In this document: positions 12,101-25,200 of the stretch, one piece after another
Position numbering within the stretch: the stretch's first letter is position 1
Layout: each line of letters begins with the position of its first letter
Assembly: GCF_963576615.1 (NCBI RefSeq)
Contig: NC_088711.1
Span: 17,330,182 to 17,394,181 of the forward strand
Length of the DNA stretch: 64,000 bases
Reading direction: 5' to 3'
Origin: Watersipora subatra
Lineage: Eukaryota; Bryozoa; Gymnolaemata; Cheilostomatida; Watersiporidae
The notes under the pieces: model-generated
Seen by the model: only the letters and a program-made list of their open reading frames with translations
Databases searched by the model: none
What the model was told of the DNA's origin: nothing
Program-made: the position numbers and the translations under genes

Positions 12101-14660
12101 GGCACTTGGTTGTTGGCCGAGAGTGTGGTATTGATGTGCTGGATGATAAGGATGAATTTAAAGTTATTAAATCTGTTGACATCACTGGCAGGGCGTTTTC
12201 AGTTGTGCCATATAAAACTGACTTGATCATCGCTATCCATCCTCAAATAAAAAGGTCGACCACGACATTTGTAACCTGGAATAGGGAGTATGAGGAGACA
12301 AGACGATGGGTTGCTAATGTCGATGCGAGTGACATTACTATCGCCAATCATCAGATAATCGTATCAAGTCAAGCGTCGACCAATCTGAAAAGGTTCACAC
12401 TAGCGGGCAATATTTTACCTGATATCGAATGGGATGGAGAGTCAGCAGGTATTGTGGGTTTGCCATCAGCGACTATCGCTTTTGCTGACCCGAAACGTTG
12501 CACTGTTCATCGAAAGCTCATTGGAGAAAGGCTCAGCGATGTGTTATGGACCGTTGATGTAATCAAACCATTCGCTATGTGCGTCGACGATGATGGCTGC
12601 CTCTGGGTGCGTTCAAACAAATACGACTGCCTGACACTCATTTCTCCTCAAGGTACTGTTTACATCATTCCAATTGTCTGGATGTCCTTAAGGCACAAAC
12701 AAACTTAGGCTTCTCCTGTATTTCACTTTCACTTGTTTTGGAAGAGAATGGAGATTTGGAAGTACAACATCTGTTTTATTAACCTCTACTTGCAAATTTT
12801 GTATTTTTCAGTCCTTTGAGTTAAATTTTAGAATTTTAACATGACTGTAAACTGTAACCTTTTCATCTTTAAAGCCTTTCAAATCTAAATGTTTAAAACT
12901 TTTTAAATAAAATGCGCAACTCACTGTTTGTGGCAAGCAGCTAGTATATGCACAAATCAAAATTTTTTTAGTAATCTCTGGTCTAGCTGTTTAAATGGTT
13001 GGCTAAATAAAAATGATTAATAAAAATTTAGTTGGGCATTAATCTTCCACTGATAATAGCTTCACACATAGAAAACTTGTTCTCAAGTACTCACAAATTA
13101 TGACAAAAGCCAAATATTTTAAGTATAGCAAATGTTGTGTGTAGGTGTTTATGTGTACCTATGTGTGTGTATGCTCATGTGTGTGTGTTCATGTGCATGC
13201 GCCTAATATGGTTGTGTGTGCACATGTGTTCGTGTGCGTGTGTTCATGTGCATTTGTTCCTGTATGTGTGTGTTCATGTGCGTGTGTTCGTGTGTATGTG
13301 TTTGTGTGTTCCTGTGTGTGCGTTCATGCGCATGTGCTCGTATGTGTGTTTTTGTGTATGCAAACGTGTGTGTTCATGTGTGTTCATGTGCGTGTGTGTG
13401 TTCATGTGTGTGTTCATGTGTGTGTTCATGTGTGTGTTCATATGTGTGTTCATGTGTGTATGTGTGTTCATGTGTGTGTGGGTGCGTGTGTGCAAATGTG
13501 TGTGAGTGCGTGTGTTTGAGTGCATGTGTTCGTGTGATTGTATGTGTATGTTCGTGTGTATGCGTGTGTGTTTCCACATTTTTTTGTCAATTTCATCTAA
13601 ACTTCTCATGCATGTGTTCCCAACCTTACACCAGATCACACACAAAATATTTGGTGTCAAAACTTCATCCGTTTTCTGAAAGCAGCCTCTTACACACCCA
13701 CTGCCGGTTCTCTAATTGCAAACGAAAAAAATCTTGGTGATTGCCAGGCTTACTCCTAGTTTTAGATAAAATTTGAAATTACTGGCTAAAATTAAAATCA
13801 ATTTTGCCGTCAGAGTGTATAGCTAATATTCAGCAATGCTGTTAGATCGTTCAGAAATTACGTATGTGACCGATCTAGCACAATGACCTCTTCTATTGAA
13901 TAATTGAGTTGAGAAACTAGAGTGAAAGACTGCAGAAATATTCTAACCTTCTGACTTTTTTAAGAATCTTGGGTGGGTTGACAAGCCTAAAAGCAAGGTC
14001 ATACCATTTATAGTAGTAATAACACTTAATTGAAAATCATCATAAGTAAAATCGTAATCTATCTGCCAAGGAAGGTCCTTTAATTCCTTCTTCAACAGTC
14101 TCAATTTAACACTAAACCTCCTTCCACACCAGCATTAATTATAGTATGGTCTCATGCGCAACTGTCAGATATCCCTAATTATTGCAGCTTTTTTAGTTCA
14201 ACCTGGTATTACCCCCTCTAAGCTCCGCCCACATGAACTACATACATATTTGCACAAACACAACTTCTCATAAGATTTATTATCTAAAGTGAACCATCTT
14301 ATTGACACATTTTTTAAAAAATATGTTTACAAAATTCTTATGAGTAACTGTTTAGGCTGTGATTCTTGCACATATTAAATATATGTTATCATACAATTTG
14401 GGTACATATATGTTGTTATTATGCAATTGTAATTATTTTAACTGTACCAGTACGTAGGATAATTTTCACCTTCTCACTGCGTTATCCAAATGCTAATTAC
14501 AGGAATAAAGATCCAGGATATTATGGGAGAGCAGATGATGACAGCAGACGAGAGACGAAATCCTAATAATTGGTTTGGCATGAGAGTTCACAATGGCTAC
14601 TTATACATTGGTCATGACGATGGAGTCGGCAGATATGAACTCTCTTATGATTCGGTCTAG
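3136..14660 (+). CDS. TRIM-like RING/B-box/coiled-coil protein with C-terminal beta-propeller-like region
   Basis: Seven coding exons join in frame: 3136-3247, 5895-6038, 7054-7138, 8339-8477, 8814-9054, 12014-12652, 14503-14660, giving 505 residues. All introns are GT-AG. The RING finger is C14-x2-C17-x10-C28-x-H30-x2-C33-x2-C36-x12-C49-x2-C52, split between exons 1 and 2. A B-box1-like cluster follows (C91, C96, C104, C107, C112, C115, C120, H127) and is split between exons 3 and 4. Exons 4-5 encode a charged helical stretch suited to a coiled coil. Exon 6 encodes about 210 residues of short beta-strand-like repeats typical of the NHL or similar propeller in TRIM2/3/56/71-type proteins. The family role is E3 ubiquitin ligase with the propeller binding substrate or RNA; for this protein that is inference. 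The start is the first of two adjacent ATGs (3136, 3139). Exon 4 carries a run of 13 A bases (about 8439-8451) encoding four lysines. I cannot assign an orthologue. Confidence 0.83.
3713..5674. mobile_element. compound palindromic (foldback) TIR elements, TA-flanked, in TRIM-like intron 1
   Basis: Two pairs of inverted termini interleave. Pair A starts at 3715 (CAGTGAAACACGGATAAC) and ends at 4987 (GTTATCCATGTTTGACTG). Pair B starts at 3844 (CAGTCAAACATGGATAAC) and ends at 5672 (ATCCGAGTTTCACTG). Each end is next to TA. The arms of B extend for hundreds of bases: sequence after 3844 reappears inverted before 5672, and 4700-4848 inverts onto about 4990-5150. The right unit of A sits in the centre of the B palindrome. 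A further inverted repeat lies inside the left half (arms about 4205-4345 and 4445-4577). The termini resemble pogo/Tigger-type MITEs. No transposase frame is seen. Confidence 0.7.
6090..6775. repeat. minisatellite, about 52-bp unit, TRIM-like intron 2
   Basis: About 13 tandem copies of a 51-52 bp unit contain the core CCAGTAGACTCATATGATGG followed by TCAACTCTCACT. Copies differ by a few substitutions. The array fills most of the first half of intron 2 of the TRIM-like gene. Confidence 0.92.
8146..8338. repeat. trinucleotide microsatellite ending in a 3' splice site
   Basis: An imperfect run of TAC, TGC and related triplets extends to the acceptor of exon 4 of the TRIM-like gene (ACTACACCAG then exon at 8339). 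It reads as long homopolymer-like leucine, threonine or serine frames on both strands; these are repeat artefacts, not genes. Confidence 0.9.
10310..11395. repeat. 15-bp minisatellite with a 116-bp higher-order period, TRIM-like intron 5
   Basis: About 1.1 kb of tandem CACTCACTTACCCAT with variants (TTAACC, TTATCC, CATTACT). A shortened 11-bp unit (CACTCAACCAT) recurs near 10491, 10607, 10723 and 10839, exactly 116 bp apart (seven 15-mers plus one 11-mer), and again at 11015 and 11131. The array therefore grew by copying blocks as well as single units. Confidence 0.93.
11700..11835. repeat. short tandem repeat, about 32-bp unit, four copies
   Basis: Four copies of a unit with the core TGTGGTTGGTCTAAATTATT and the variants TGTGATTGG and AAGTAATT. 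It lies in intron 5 of the TRIM-like gene, upstream of the propeller exon. Confidence 0.8.
13130..13575. repeat. TG-rich microsatellite, TRIM-like intron 6
   Basis: About 440 bp of imperfect TGTGTG tracts with interspersed TTCATG. The region is open in several frames on both strands and yields Cys/Val-rich or His/Thr-rich conceptual peptides, which I treat as artefacts. Confidence 0.92.
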
Positions 14661-14961
14661 CCAGCCGGTATCACATCGAGGACCCTCGATTCGATTGTTT
14701 GTTTTTTATTGCATTAGCCGAGATAACCGGCAAACTGCGCCATTAAAACTGCATATTAGAGATGAAGTTTAGTCAGTGATTTTACACGAATGATGATTGG
14801 TACAGACAGGCAGCTCCCCGTAGTTCACCTCAAAATAGGGCAGCAACTACAGATTTCACTTTATGAAGAATTAATGTAAAACAGGACATTTTAATATTAA
14901 ATCTGTCAAATCGAAAATAGAGATCACTTCAGAGGTACATTTTATTATCTTATTTTAAGTT

Positions 14962-14967
14962 AATAAA
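14962..14967 (+). terminator. poly(A) signal AATAAA of the TRIM-like gene
   Basis: This AATAAA lies about 300 bases after the stop codon at 14660 with no other exon between. Placement is by motif only. Confidence 0.5.
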
Positions 14968-16150
14968 TATTTCAGGACGTAAAATAAGTAAACGTAAGCA
15001 AATAATGATAAAAAATGTGTATAGAATGAAAAAATAAGTTAATGTTTATTTAATTTAATGGTTTATTAGCTCCAATTATTTTAGACTCTAAACAGAGTCT
15101 AAAAATACGTTATTATTTTGGCCAAATGTAAAATTCTCAGTTTTAATATCTTCTATTGACAAACATTCTATGACCGGAGTTGTTTTCTGATTGTCCACCA
15201 ACAAACCTTACTCATCTTGATGAGTAAGGCTGAAGATGAACGTAACTTATAGATGCTCTGTAGTAAGTCGATGCTCTGTAATAAGTCGTTGAAGATAAAG
15301 AATTCTATGAGTATTGCTCACAAAATACAGCTCATGAATCTTTCATGATATTTTGTTATTTATATTTTCATTATTCTATTTTACCTGCTGCGGCGTGCTT
15401 TTAAACATTGCATCGCAAGCCAGTCATTAATGCAGTAGGCTTGTATCTTACAACAAGCAACTATATTGCCATATTGCAATAAACACTCTGTTTCATTGTT
15501 CATTTAGACTAGAGTATAATATGATTATTATCTTTTGCCTTCTTGAGGTTGGAGTTTAACTCTTTGTTGATCATTGGGGTTAAAATCTGTCAAATAAATA
15601 GAATCGATGTTAACATGACTATGCATTTGCTACGACTTAAAAATTATATTTAAAACCTGAATACATACTGACTCTCATAACAGCATCATACAAATGTGTT
15701 TGTATGCGTGAAGTCAATTTCTTCCAGCTGCCAGACAATTAAAAAAACATTGAGAGTGAGTGTATGCTAATCGTCTTTGATGTTAAGAGAAAATTATAAA
15801 CCTTCAAGCAAGACTATATAATATTCACCGTTATGCAATGATGTGATGCATTAAATCATGCATTACACAGATTTAATGTGTTAATTGCATTACATCTTGA
15901 CCTATCACTGGCTGATCATGACCTTGACCTTGATTCATTGCTATTACATTTTGATGGTAATTGTTCAGGTTTGTCATCATCTGTCAATCAGTTTTATCAA
16001 GGTTTTCTTTTCAAAGGCAGCTGTTGAAAACCTGAGGTAATCTCTGGTCTAGTACCACAGCTTGCACTGGTGTCAGCAGCGAGACTTCCTGTTGGACTAC
16101 TGCAGTTGATGACGCTTCCAATCACCCAAGAAATTATGAAGTGCATTATT
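14968..16150. other. intergenic, no gene seen
   Basis: AT-rich sequence without a convincing coding stretch, tandem array or transposon terminus on either strand. Confidence 0.45.
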
Positions 16151-16151
16151 T

Positions 16152-16815
16152 CTACAGACTCGACGAAACCATCCCAACTGCTAGAAATATTGTAATATTT
16201 TTACATGAAACAAATTTATTTTTATGAAAAAGCTTTTCCTTACATATGCTAGCCTATGTTATTAGAATTCTACCGTTTGTGACAGAGGTTCGAGTATACA
16301 TGTGAAGGTCATTCTAAAATTCTTCCGAATTTCAAACTAGTAAATGACAAAACTGGATGTGGACAAATCAAACCCTCATCTGAAGGCAAGATATTTCTGA
16401 AGTACATGTTATGAATGTACGTTGTTTTTCTTATTTATAATTTGTCAAAACTTTTCTTTTTATGTTCCTATAATTAATTCGCAAGCTTGATTCAAAACAT
16501 CCACGGCTAGTAAACTAGTTATTGATGATGTGCAATAATAGACAATCAACTCACCTCCTCTGAACATATTCAGATCTCTTGACATCTTCACATCGATTCT
16601 GTGCCTTCTGAAATCATAAACAATCCTCAAGTAACCAAAGAATACCGCTTGGCCTGTGACAGGCATAAGTTTTAGAATGTAACTTCTATGTTTTCCGGCA
16701 TCCAAGAAAACATGGACATTCCCTTGGGTGTCAGGAAACACCTCAGTAAAAAGCCCCCGGAACAACTTGGAGAAAAAGCCATTTTCATGCTGACCAGTCT
16801 GATTTACGCAACAGT
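16152..16815 (-). pseudogene. doubtful two-exon gene remnant of unknown family
   Basis: A minus-strand open frame of about 85 residues covers 16555-16815. It has non-repetitive composition (GNVHVFLDAGKHRSYILKL, then GYLRIVYDFRRH) and ends at a good donor (AGAGGAG/gtgagt). A plausible acceptor (atttctag) at 16181 opens an exon 16152-16180 that continues the phase and reaches a stop after nine codons. I see no start codon or clear upstream acceptor. A diverged copy of part of the frame lies at about 19413-19500. I do not recognise the family. It may be the 3' end of a small gene or a decayed copy. Confidence 0.28.
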
Positions 16816-17685
16816 TCTGCTGCTATTACAGCCTCTTGCGGATAGAGTGTGTCACGTGATGGTATGATTGTTAGATAGCATTTATAGTAAAAGGGAAGTT
16901 AGTTTTTTTGTATAAGGCGGTCTGGTGTATTCGGTGCAACCATATTTTAAAAGGGCAAATGTCGTAAAATTTTTAATAACTTATTTTATAAGGATTAACA
17001 GTAAAATAACGAACTCTTGTAAATACTTTTAAACTTATTATATAACCTATCACCTGTGTTTTTAGCAATAGACGTGCCTTAGCTCCCACATTTTCTACGT
17101 CATCTTAAATATGATGATCCTGCACCTTTGTCATTGCAAAAAGATTACCGACTAAAAACTGACATTTCTGCTTCGTTTGAAATCAAAAATGAGTGACCAA
17201 TTGAAACACAATCAAGAAAAAACAACTTCCTCTGTGTAAGAAACAATTGAGGGCTAATATAAAAAAGCTTATTTGTTTGTTCACAAAATGTTAGAATGTG
17301 CTTTTAAGGGATTAATCTTGAATGAATATTTATATTTGGAAAATCTTAAGCTACTTAATCTTGAAGATGCATAGTCAAGATTTAAACCCTATTCAGGAGG
17401 TGATGATAACATTGATACATCCTGATTTAGCAGCGCTAATATAAGTTGTAGTACTAGTTATCCTGAAGATAATAATATACAGAGATAATTAGGTTAACAC
17501 CTTCCGACGTAAAAGCCATTTCACGCATACCTATTTTTAACACACCATGCCATGCATGTACATGATTGACGTGGGTGGGAGAAGTAAACTTTCCTGCATA
17601 GTTCAGATGTAAGTAGCATCAGAATATTTACCTCAGATTCATTATTCTAAAAACAGCTATCTGTAGCCTATCAGGAAGTTCTTAC
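16816..17685. other. intergenic, no gene seen
   Basis: No supported exon, array or transposon end found in this AT-rich stretch. Confidence 0.4.
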
Positions 17686-17687
17686 TG

Positions 17688-18135
17688 AAGTGAGTGAAGG
17701 ACATTTTTAAGTCAGCATCTTCTTATGAAAGACATAGCTAGGTCAACATCTTATGAAGGACATAGCTAGGTCAGCATCTCCTTGTGAAGGACATTGTTAG
17801 GTCAACATCTCCTTATGAAGAACATAGATAGGTCAGCGTCTCCTTATGAAGGACATAGCTAGGTCAGCATCTCCTTATGAAGGACATAGCTAGGTCAGCA
17901 TCTCGTTATGAAGGACATAGATAGGTCAGCATCTCCTTATGAAGGACATAGCTAGGTCAGCATCTCCTTATGAAGGACATAGCTAGGTCTGCATCTTATG
18001 AAGGACATAGCTAGGTCAGCATCTCCTTATGAAGGACATAGCTAGCTCAGCATCTCCTTATGAAGGACATAGCTAGGTCTGTATCTCCTTATGAAGGACA
18101 TAGCTAGGTCAGCATCTCCTTATGAAGGACATAGC
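17688..18135. repeat. minisatellite, 31-bp unit
   Basis: About 14 copies of a unit containing GAAGGACATAGCTAGGTCAG followed by CATCTCCTTAT. Some copies lack the CTCCTTA segment. The array is intergenic. Confidence 0.92.
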
Positions 18136-21100
18136 ACTGATATGCATGTTGTAATTCTGAGTTGTTGTTGAGCCACCTATAAAACTATTTCTAGCGTTAA
18201 ATAAAATAAAATTATCTATTCATGCGATTATGTCATTATATCAGAAAAGGCCACTTGTCAAAGCACTACGTTACCTGCCCACTTTACCATGTAGAAAAGG
18301 AACTGGAGTTTTGTTACAAAAGATTTGGAGCTAAATCAGGTTAAGAAGCCTCTTGCACAGCACTTCGTGAACGCATAGGCTTATGAATAAGTTCATTTAT
18401 CAAGTTAATAAAATGTCGGCTTAAATTGCTGGTGCCTAAATGTTACGAATAATTATAAAAACAGTGATAAATAGTTTATGAATTGGTGCCAATGACGCGA
18501 GTGCCTGCTATGCTATTACATAAATAAGTAAATATTATTAAAAAATAACAAGACTTAATAGAATTAACAACACAACCTCATTTTATTGTTGCCTTGCAGC
18601 CTCACTGCTACTAATTAGATTAATTAAAATCAGATTGAGCGATTGTCCTAAGAAGAAAGAAGCCCTAATGCTGGCCAGGATGAGTATTATTGTATGTAAA
18701 AAATAACTTGGTCATACTTCTGTGAGCAACTAATGAACATTGCAGTTTTATCCAACTTCAAGTGATCTTATACCGTAAAACATATGTTGTTATTAATAGC
18801 CATTGCTTGATTGCATTGATGTTGTTTGCTATCATCAGGTGTGATGTTATCAGACAGTGGTCGGCGGTTTACTCCGACAGATATAGTAAAACAGAAAAAT
18901 TGAGTTATTACTCAACAGTCAAACAGTGAACAGTCAAAGTGTATGTTTAACCTTATTTCAGCATACCATAACCATAGTGTTAGAGCATAGGAGTAACATC
19001 TTATTTTAACCAGTGAAAATTATGCAACGGTGAAACAACAACGGCAAGCTTAAAAGGACAAATATCATTCATTTAAATCTTGCTGTCATCTTTCAAAAAC
19101 TCTGACAAGGTTGATAAGTAATCTCTTTGGTCTGCTAGTTGGTTCATGTATTCTTGCCCATATGTGTATAAGCAATGGCAGCTCTCTGTGTAACTATGAT
19201 ATGTTATCACTGTTCTGAGAATGGGATGAATGTTAATGCTGCCACGTTCAGCTTGGCTGTCAAGAAATCTGACAAGCTAAAACCAAACATACTGTATAGA
19301 TGTGCCAATTAATATTAACATAGACAAGCATTTAGGTTTTTGCCATATTTTAGTTGTTCAGCAAATTAAACAGCAGATTTGACTGAATTTATCATTTATA
19401 AATTTCAATCTTTAGATCTCTTGACATCAATTCTGTGCCTCTAGAGATCATAAAAAACTCTCAAGTAATTTGTTTAAAAATAGAATATTGTGGTCTGTCA
19501 CCGATGGAAGTATTAGAAGCTTGTGATTGGGCTTGCCCAGTTTTTAAAAATTGTAAACAGTGCTATCAGTGTAAACAGTAAAACCTTTAGGACTCTATAG
19601 AAATGTCTATCAAGAAAACTTAACATTACCTTGATATTTACCCTACATACAGGTAAGTATTGATAAATACTTTCTAGCGTATATATTTGTAATTTTGCAA
19701 ATATATACACTTTGAGCACAAGTAGGAGATATTATTGTGCCTTGGAGTCGAAGATTAGATATACAGTGCAACCATAACAGCATTTAACAAGGCCATCAAC
19801 AAGGTTGAGAGGGACTGCTTATCAAGAACCTTTAGCAGTGAGTGCTATACCCTATTGGCAAGCCCTATTGTTACGCCTATTGCGATAAGCAACTCCAATG
19901 AGCACAAGGACAACCTTGAGCATTATTGTTGGAGTTTTAACTGGGCCGACGAAACACTTTTTGCAAGAATTGAACGTTCTTTGAGCATTAGGTTAATAGT
20001 ATTGTGTATTGGAGTTGTCTACTTTGTATTATGAGTATTTGCGTCATTGTTTCGTCAACTATGTTTAAGATTATATAAACATCATTCGTTTATTTTATTT
20101 GGTTTATGTAACTCCTTTAAGGTGGTCTTGATAAAATAACGCTAAACTTCTAGCAAAAATCTTGCGATTGTTTTGAAGCGCCGTAAGACGAGAACGACCG
20201 CAAGCGTATTAAGCACGCTGGGAGCAAGTTACAGTAACTATTTGAGGTATGACTAGTTTTTAACCCTTCAAATACCTATGAGACGATGGCTACGATACGC
20301 AATCATTATAGCATGGAAAGTCGTAGACCGCTTTGCACACATCTCAGGCGTGCTATCGAAGCTGTATCCTTCCGATGAAACGTAGCTTGGTGATAACAAC
20401 GCTCCAAATTTTATTGCCAAATGTTTTCGTATGCTTGCACCGATTGGTAGTAAGCATTAGCGCTAACCAATAGTTACGCGCTATATTAAACCTCCCATCT
20501 CTATGCAAGTGGGTGCTGGACAGGTGATCGCTGTTTGTTTAAAGCGTATTGTAAAAATTGTCTTCATGGTGTCAACAGTAGCATAGACCCTGACTCATAA
20601 GTAAGCTGGTATGTTATTTAAATAAGTTAAATTGTTTTAGAATGGTAAAACAATTGTTTTTAAGTGTATTTTCACAGCAATATCGAAAAGCCGGTTCCTA
20701 CATCGGCGTCTATCATTATTATTTATGCGGCTAATATGTGCATTTAAGCAACCGAGTAGCGCCCAAGAATTATTTTTTGTTTATGAAGTGATATTTAGCT
20801 ATATTTCTAGTGCTGTTTTCCGTTTAAGTGTTTTTTTTGTAACATTCCCCGAATATTTTCTTTAGCATATCCTTATGTTATATAAGTTGTTGCAGCGCCT
20901 AAAATGTTGCGGATAGTTTTTAATGCCTCTTCGATCAGCCAAAACGCAGTGGTTAGGGTTAATAGCCAACATGTTATTTGGTTGAGTGGCAAATATTTTG
21001 GATACAGGCTACTGCAATGCCTTATGTCGTCGATCGTTAATACTGTGTCGACCAAGTGGTGGCGTATTTAAAAGTGAAATTGTTTTACTCGATACTCCAC

Positions 21101-22213
21101 CGAAGCTTCAACATTCTTTGCTCTATTAACATTTCTACTTGTGAACTTTGTGCTTATATTTTTCATATTCTGTCCAGTTACCTGGCTTTGGTATAGATTA
21201 ACTTGTAATCTGCAAGCTGTCTGTATGACAATGCCAGTATATGCTGAAAGAGGCTGAGCGTATTCGTGTGACAGTTGTTAAGTTTCTGTTCGTATGTTGA
21301 TCAGTACCACTTTTTATTTAAAAGTAGCATTAATATTCCAGTATTAATATTTAACAGCCCATTCTTAGATATTTGGGTTTGAGAATGACAAAATTTTAAC
21401 ATGGAGTTTTATAGCCGATTTTAGTACTTGAGGGTAGGCATGACCTTCATTGGCACTGTTAATTTAGCAACAGTGTAAAACACTATCGTGTCATTGGTTT
21501 GCAGGTGTTTTATAGATAAGCATAAGCTTTGGATAGTTATTTGCTAGTGAGCTTAGCTTGATGTTGGTGGAGCTATCTAAACCTAGAAGCTATGCATATC
21601 TTAGTGGCAGATTAGCTACTGATTATTGTATAGATACGAGGATTTATTATTTGTTCAATAGAAATTTTAGACAAATGTTGGATATTTGAAAATGCAAGCT
21701 CTTTAATATGCGTAATGACTTTGTTAAATTATTGGAAATTTTCATGACATCCAGGTTTAAGTTCTCGTGATACTAGTGTAGCATCACAAGTTCCATCACT
21801 CATTAGTTGATAGAAAAGGTGGTTTTATTCCAAAATAACTTACGTGTGGCAGAATTTATGAGATTATGATTTTGCATTTGTGCGTAGCGATATGGAAAAT
21901 TCACTATGTTTATTAACCGCTGACTGAAATAATACATTTTGCTATATGCAGTGTGTGCATAAATGACAGGCTTGCCAGGGCTTCACTGACACCTGCAAAT
22001 TATCTATCACTTGTCACCTTTATGTATTGCGCAAAGTCATAAAGCTCCCCAAATGTACACACCGTACACCGTATTACTTAGCTTGACTATGACTAACTGG
22101 ACTCAAGACTTAACACCTATTGAAAGTAGTTGAATCGTGATTTTTAGACACACCAGGCTGCGTTCCCACGAAAACTTGTGTAGCATCAAGCCATCCCCAT
22201 CGTTTCATAGATA
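18136..22213. other. long intergenic region upstream of the zinc-finger gene
   Basis: No exon can be supported. The only structured item is a segment at about 19413-19500 resembling the doubtful exon at 16555-16815 (shared AGATCTCTTGACATC and ATTCTGTGCCT blocks). 5' untranslated exons of the zinc-finger gene could lie here but are not identifiable by reading. Confidence 0.4.
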
Positions 22214-25200
22214 ATGTCAAAGAATTGTTACATCTGTGGAAAGATACGCCGACCAGTTCTCATTGGCAACTCAGTAGAGTACTACACTCCATGTGGATGT
22301 GAGGAGATCCCTTCTTTAGATGGTATGTCACGGAATTGGCAGTCTGGTGAATACATTAAGCCACAGCTTGCTTAGCGGGTAGACTTCTGTTGTTGATTAA
22401 ATAAAGCGAAAGGAAGAGACAGGTTGGTTAAACGAGGTGGTCTTAATGATGAAAAGCAGCGAGTGAAGTTAATATATTTAGCAAAGCGTACTCGGAGTAA
22501 TCCTTGGTGCAGCTAACTGCACTGTGGTCTCTACTGGAGCTCAGCCATTGTTTTGTGGTTTTCTGGTCACGACTGGCCCATCTGATGCATTCTGCACACT
22601 TGCCCTTACGTCAGTTCGGTTTCAGTTTATCTCATTTACCTCGCTTTTTTCATTCCAGATATTTTTGAAACAAAATCTGTCAGTATGATGACAATAAACA
22701 ACAATTTAGACGACGATCTCTCCTACACCTCTGCAGCACCATCTTCTCTTTTTGGCGATGATGATGATGACCAACTACACCACAACAGATATCTCGGTAA
22801 TTAATTGATTGAATCAGCATTTGCATACTGTACTAGTTTTTGGAAAGCATCCTCAGGTGTTAAAAAGCTTTTTGACTTAATTAGAATAATTAGCAGTCAT
22901 AGTCATTAGTTGTTGTTGACGTCTCCCTATGTTCAGCAAAGACTTCGTATGATTTACTCATTTCATAGGACCTCTGAGTGGAAATAATCTCCTCGGCAAT
23001 GAAATGTCTGATGTCTGGTTGTCAATGGAGCAGGCTTTTGAGAATGATATTGGCAATATGCTGCCGGACACAGATGACAACTTCAATGCAGAATGTGGAC
23101 TGACTGTCACTGACCTCATCGACTCGGCAGCATCGCTTCACGAACTCTCACAGACCATTAAGACAGAGCCTTTCGATTTTGATGATTCCTCTAATGGTAA
23201 TTTTTTAAAGATTCGTTCATTTATATCACAGAATTGCGGGTCTTTGATGTAACATTCTTATAGAGTTTCAGTAGTATTGGGGTTGGCTGGGCTGGGCATT
23301 TACTTGGCGGTGTCAGAGGAAGGCCAGAGATATTGTTAATTGTTTAACAGCAATGAATGGCAAGTAGTAATGCACAACCACAAGCAATGCGGTGGTCACG
23401 GTACTGACAGTGGGTGATGGATTGTTCTTCACATTTCTACAATAATGTCTAACTGCAATTAATCTGTCTCGCCTGATAACAAATAGCCGAGTACCCTTTA
23501 CTCTTTTCGAGCTGAGCAAGTACTATTGTGTAGGCGCCACCCTGGTGGAGTCACCATCCCTTCACCAACTTTGCTCTATTTACTCGCTTTTCTTTAGATC
23601 TAGAGGTCAAGGTTGAAGTTGATGACAAGATAGAGTATGGCCAGGCCTTTGAGAGAACACTAAACTTTCCACTTAATCCCGGCAACTGCAATTCAAATGC
23701 TGCGCCAAACCGAAACCTGCTCGGTGTTAAAGAGGAACCAGACAGAAAACACTTCTCCTGCCAACAGTGCGGTGCTAAATATTCCTCGCTGCCTGACTTG
23801 AAGTGTCACAAAATGCTTTGCTACGGTTCCAATGCTAGCGATAGCTCGAGACCTTACAAGTGTGAAAAATGTGGCTGTTCGTACACTCGAAAATACCACC
23901 TCGATACGCACAAGGACCGATACCATAGCAACACATCATACAGCTGTGGCAAGTGCCTCAAGATCTACCGAGCTCGGGAGGACTACTTGAGGCATCTGCG
24001 CAAGAACAGCTGCACAGCCTCGCGCAACAAGGCCTCAAAAACCAGTCAAGAGCTTATCATGAATAGCCAACGACTGCACAATGTGCATCGCTTCCCTTGT
24101 CGCCACTGTCCCAAGCGCTTCTTCAGACGCCACTATCTCGAGAGGCATATCGAGGAAAAACACCACAAGGACTGGTCAGAACAGGAAAACTGCGAAATTT
24201 GTTCCCCTTCATCAAGCAGTAATGTTTCCAGTGCCTCATCGCCGAGCACGGGTAAGCGAGTACCTGTTTTGAGTGTGATATTTGCTCAGTTAAATTGCTT
24301 AACTCGCGCAGTTCATTAAAAGCACTGCAATTTAGTGAGCGGTAAGCAGCCTAGTTGCCGTGTCATGGCCAGTTTGGCTAAACACATCCTAATTCCAGTC
24401 GTTTCTGTGAAGTAAACAGCTGCATGCATGCGCAACCGTTGCAATAACTACATGAAATGCCACTTGGCAAGGCTCATATGTGGAAAATATGTTGAGGGTT
24501 GTGCAATCACTCGTAAATTTTGTACGCAGCGCTTGCAAATCAAACACATTCATTGTGTTTATTGGCTGCGCTGTGGTGCCCAATATAGCAAAAATAAATC
24601 GCACAATCAATGGTCACCTTTTCAACTTCATTTCTCAAGCAATAGCCTTTTGAGATTGTAGTAAGATTCCTTTTGGCTCATAGAGCGCTGCATAATAGAG
24701 TGCTTATGTTGCTAAACTGGACAATAGAAAGCGGAGAGCCGTTGCTAACTGTACTAAGTTTTGAAGTCTGGAATAAGCGTTATGTATTTGATTTATCTGA
24801 TTTGTGTATCAGGGATTATGGTCCTTGCATGCACCTAGTTGTCACGCCGCTTTTCTTGCCAAAATTTTCGCTGAGACTAATTATGAGCGTTTGTGGACCA
24901 TTAACAATTGCCTAGGGTTGGCTTCAAATAACTTTGGTATATTTAGCATGAATGCTCACGCAACATGTTAGAATCCTTGGAGCATAGTACCGGCTTGGCT
25001 TTAAAGGTTGCTAGTGATTTCAGATGTGACAGTCACACCAGCGGAATCCGATGTCTCATCCGATGATTCCGGACTCGTAGTCGATGATCCTGGTTTAGGT
25101 GCTGTCAAAAGTTCCAGGGCTCCTATGATAGTTCGGAAGGCCGAGGTAACCCCCAACATGTTAATCAATGTAATCGGGCGCAGCAGCGAGCTAAGAGGGA

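Noticed and set aside
13137-13740. Long open frames on both strands rich in Cys/Val or His/Thr
   Set aside because: They are translations of a TG/CA microsatellite in an intron, with no conserved residues or splice logic.
15997-16146. 49-codon minus-strand frame with a hydrophobic start (MHFIISWVIGSVI) and a KRKP end, like a tiny secreted peptide
   Set aside because: No promoter, signal cleavage context, repeated peptide units or conservation can be shown; the short length makes chance likely.
24428-24915. Open frames in the last intron of the zinc-finger gene
   Set aside because: They lie between a good donor at 24252 and a good acceptor at 25023 and show no family features.
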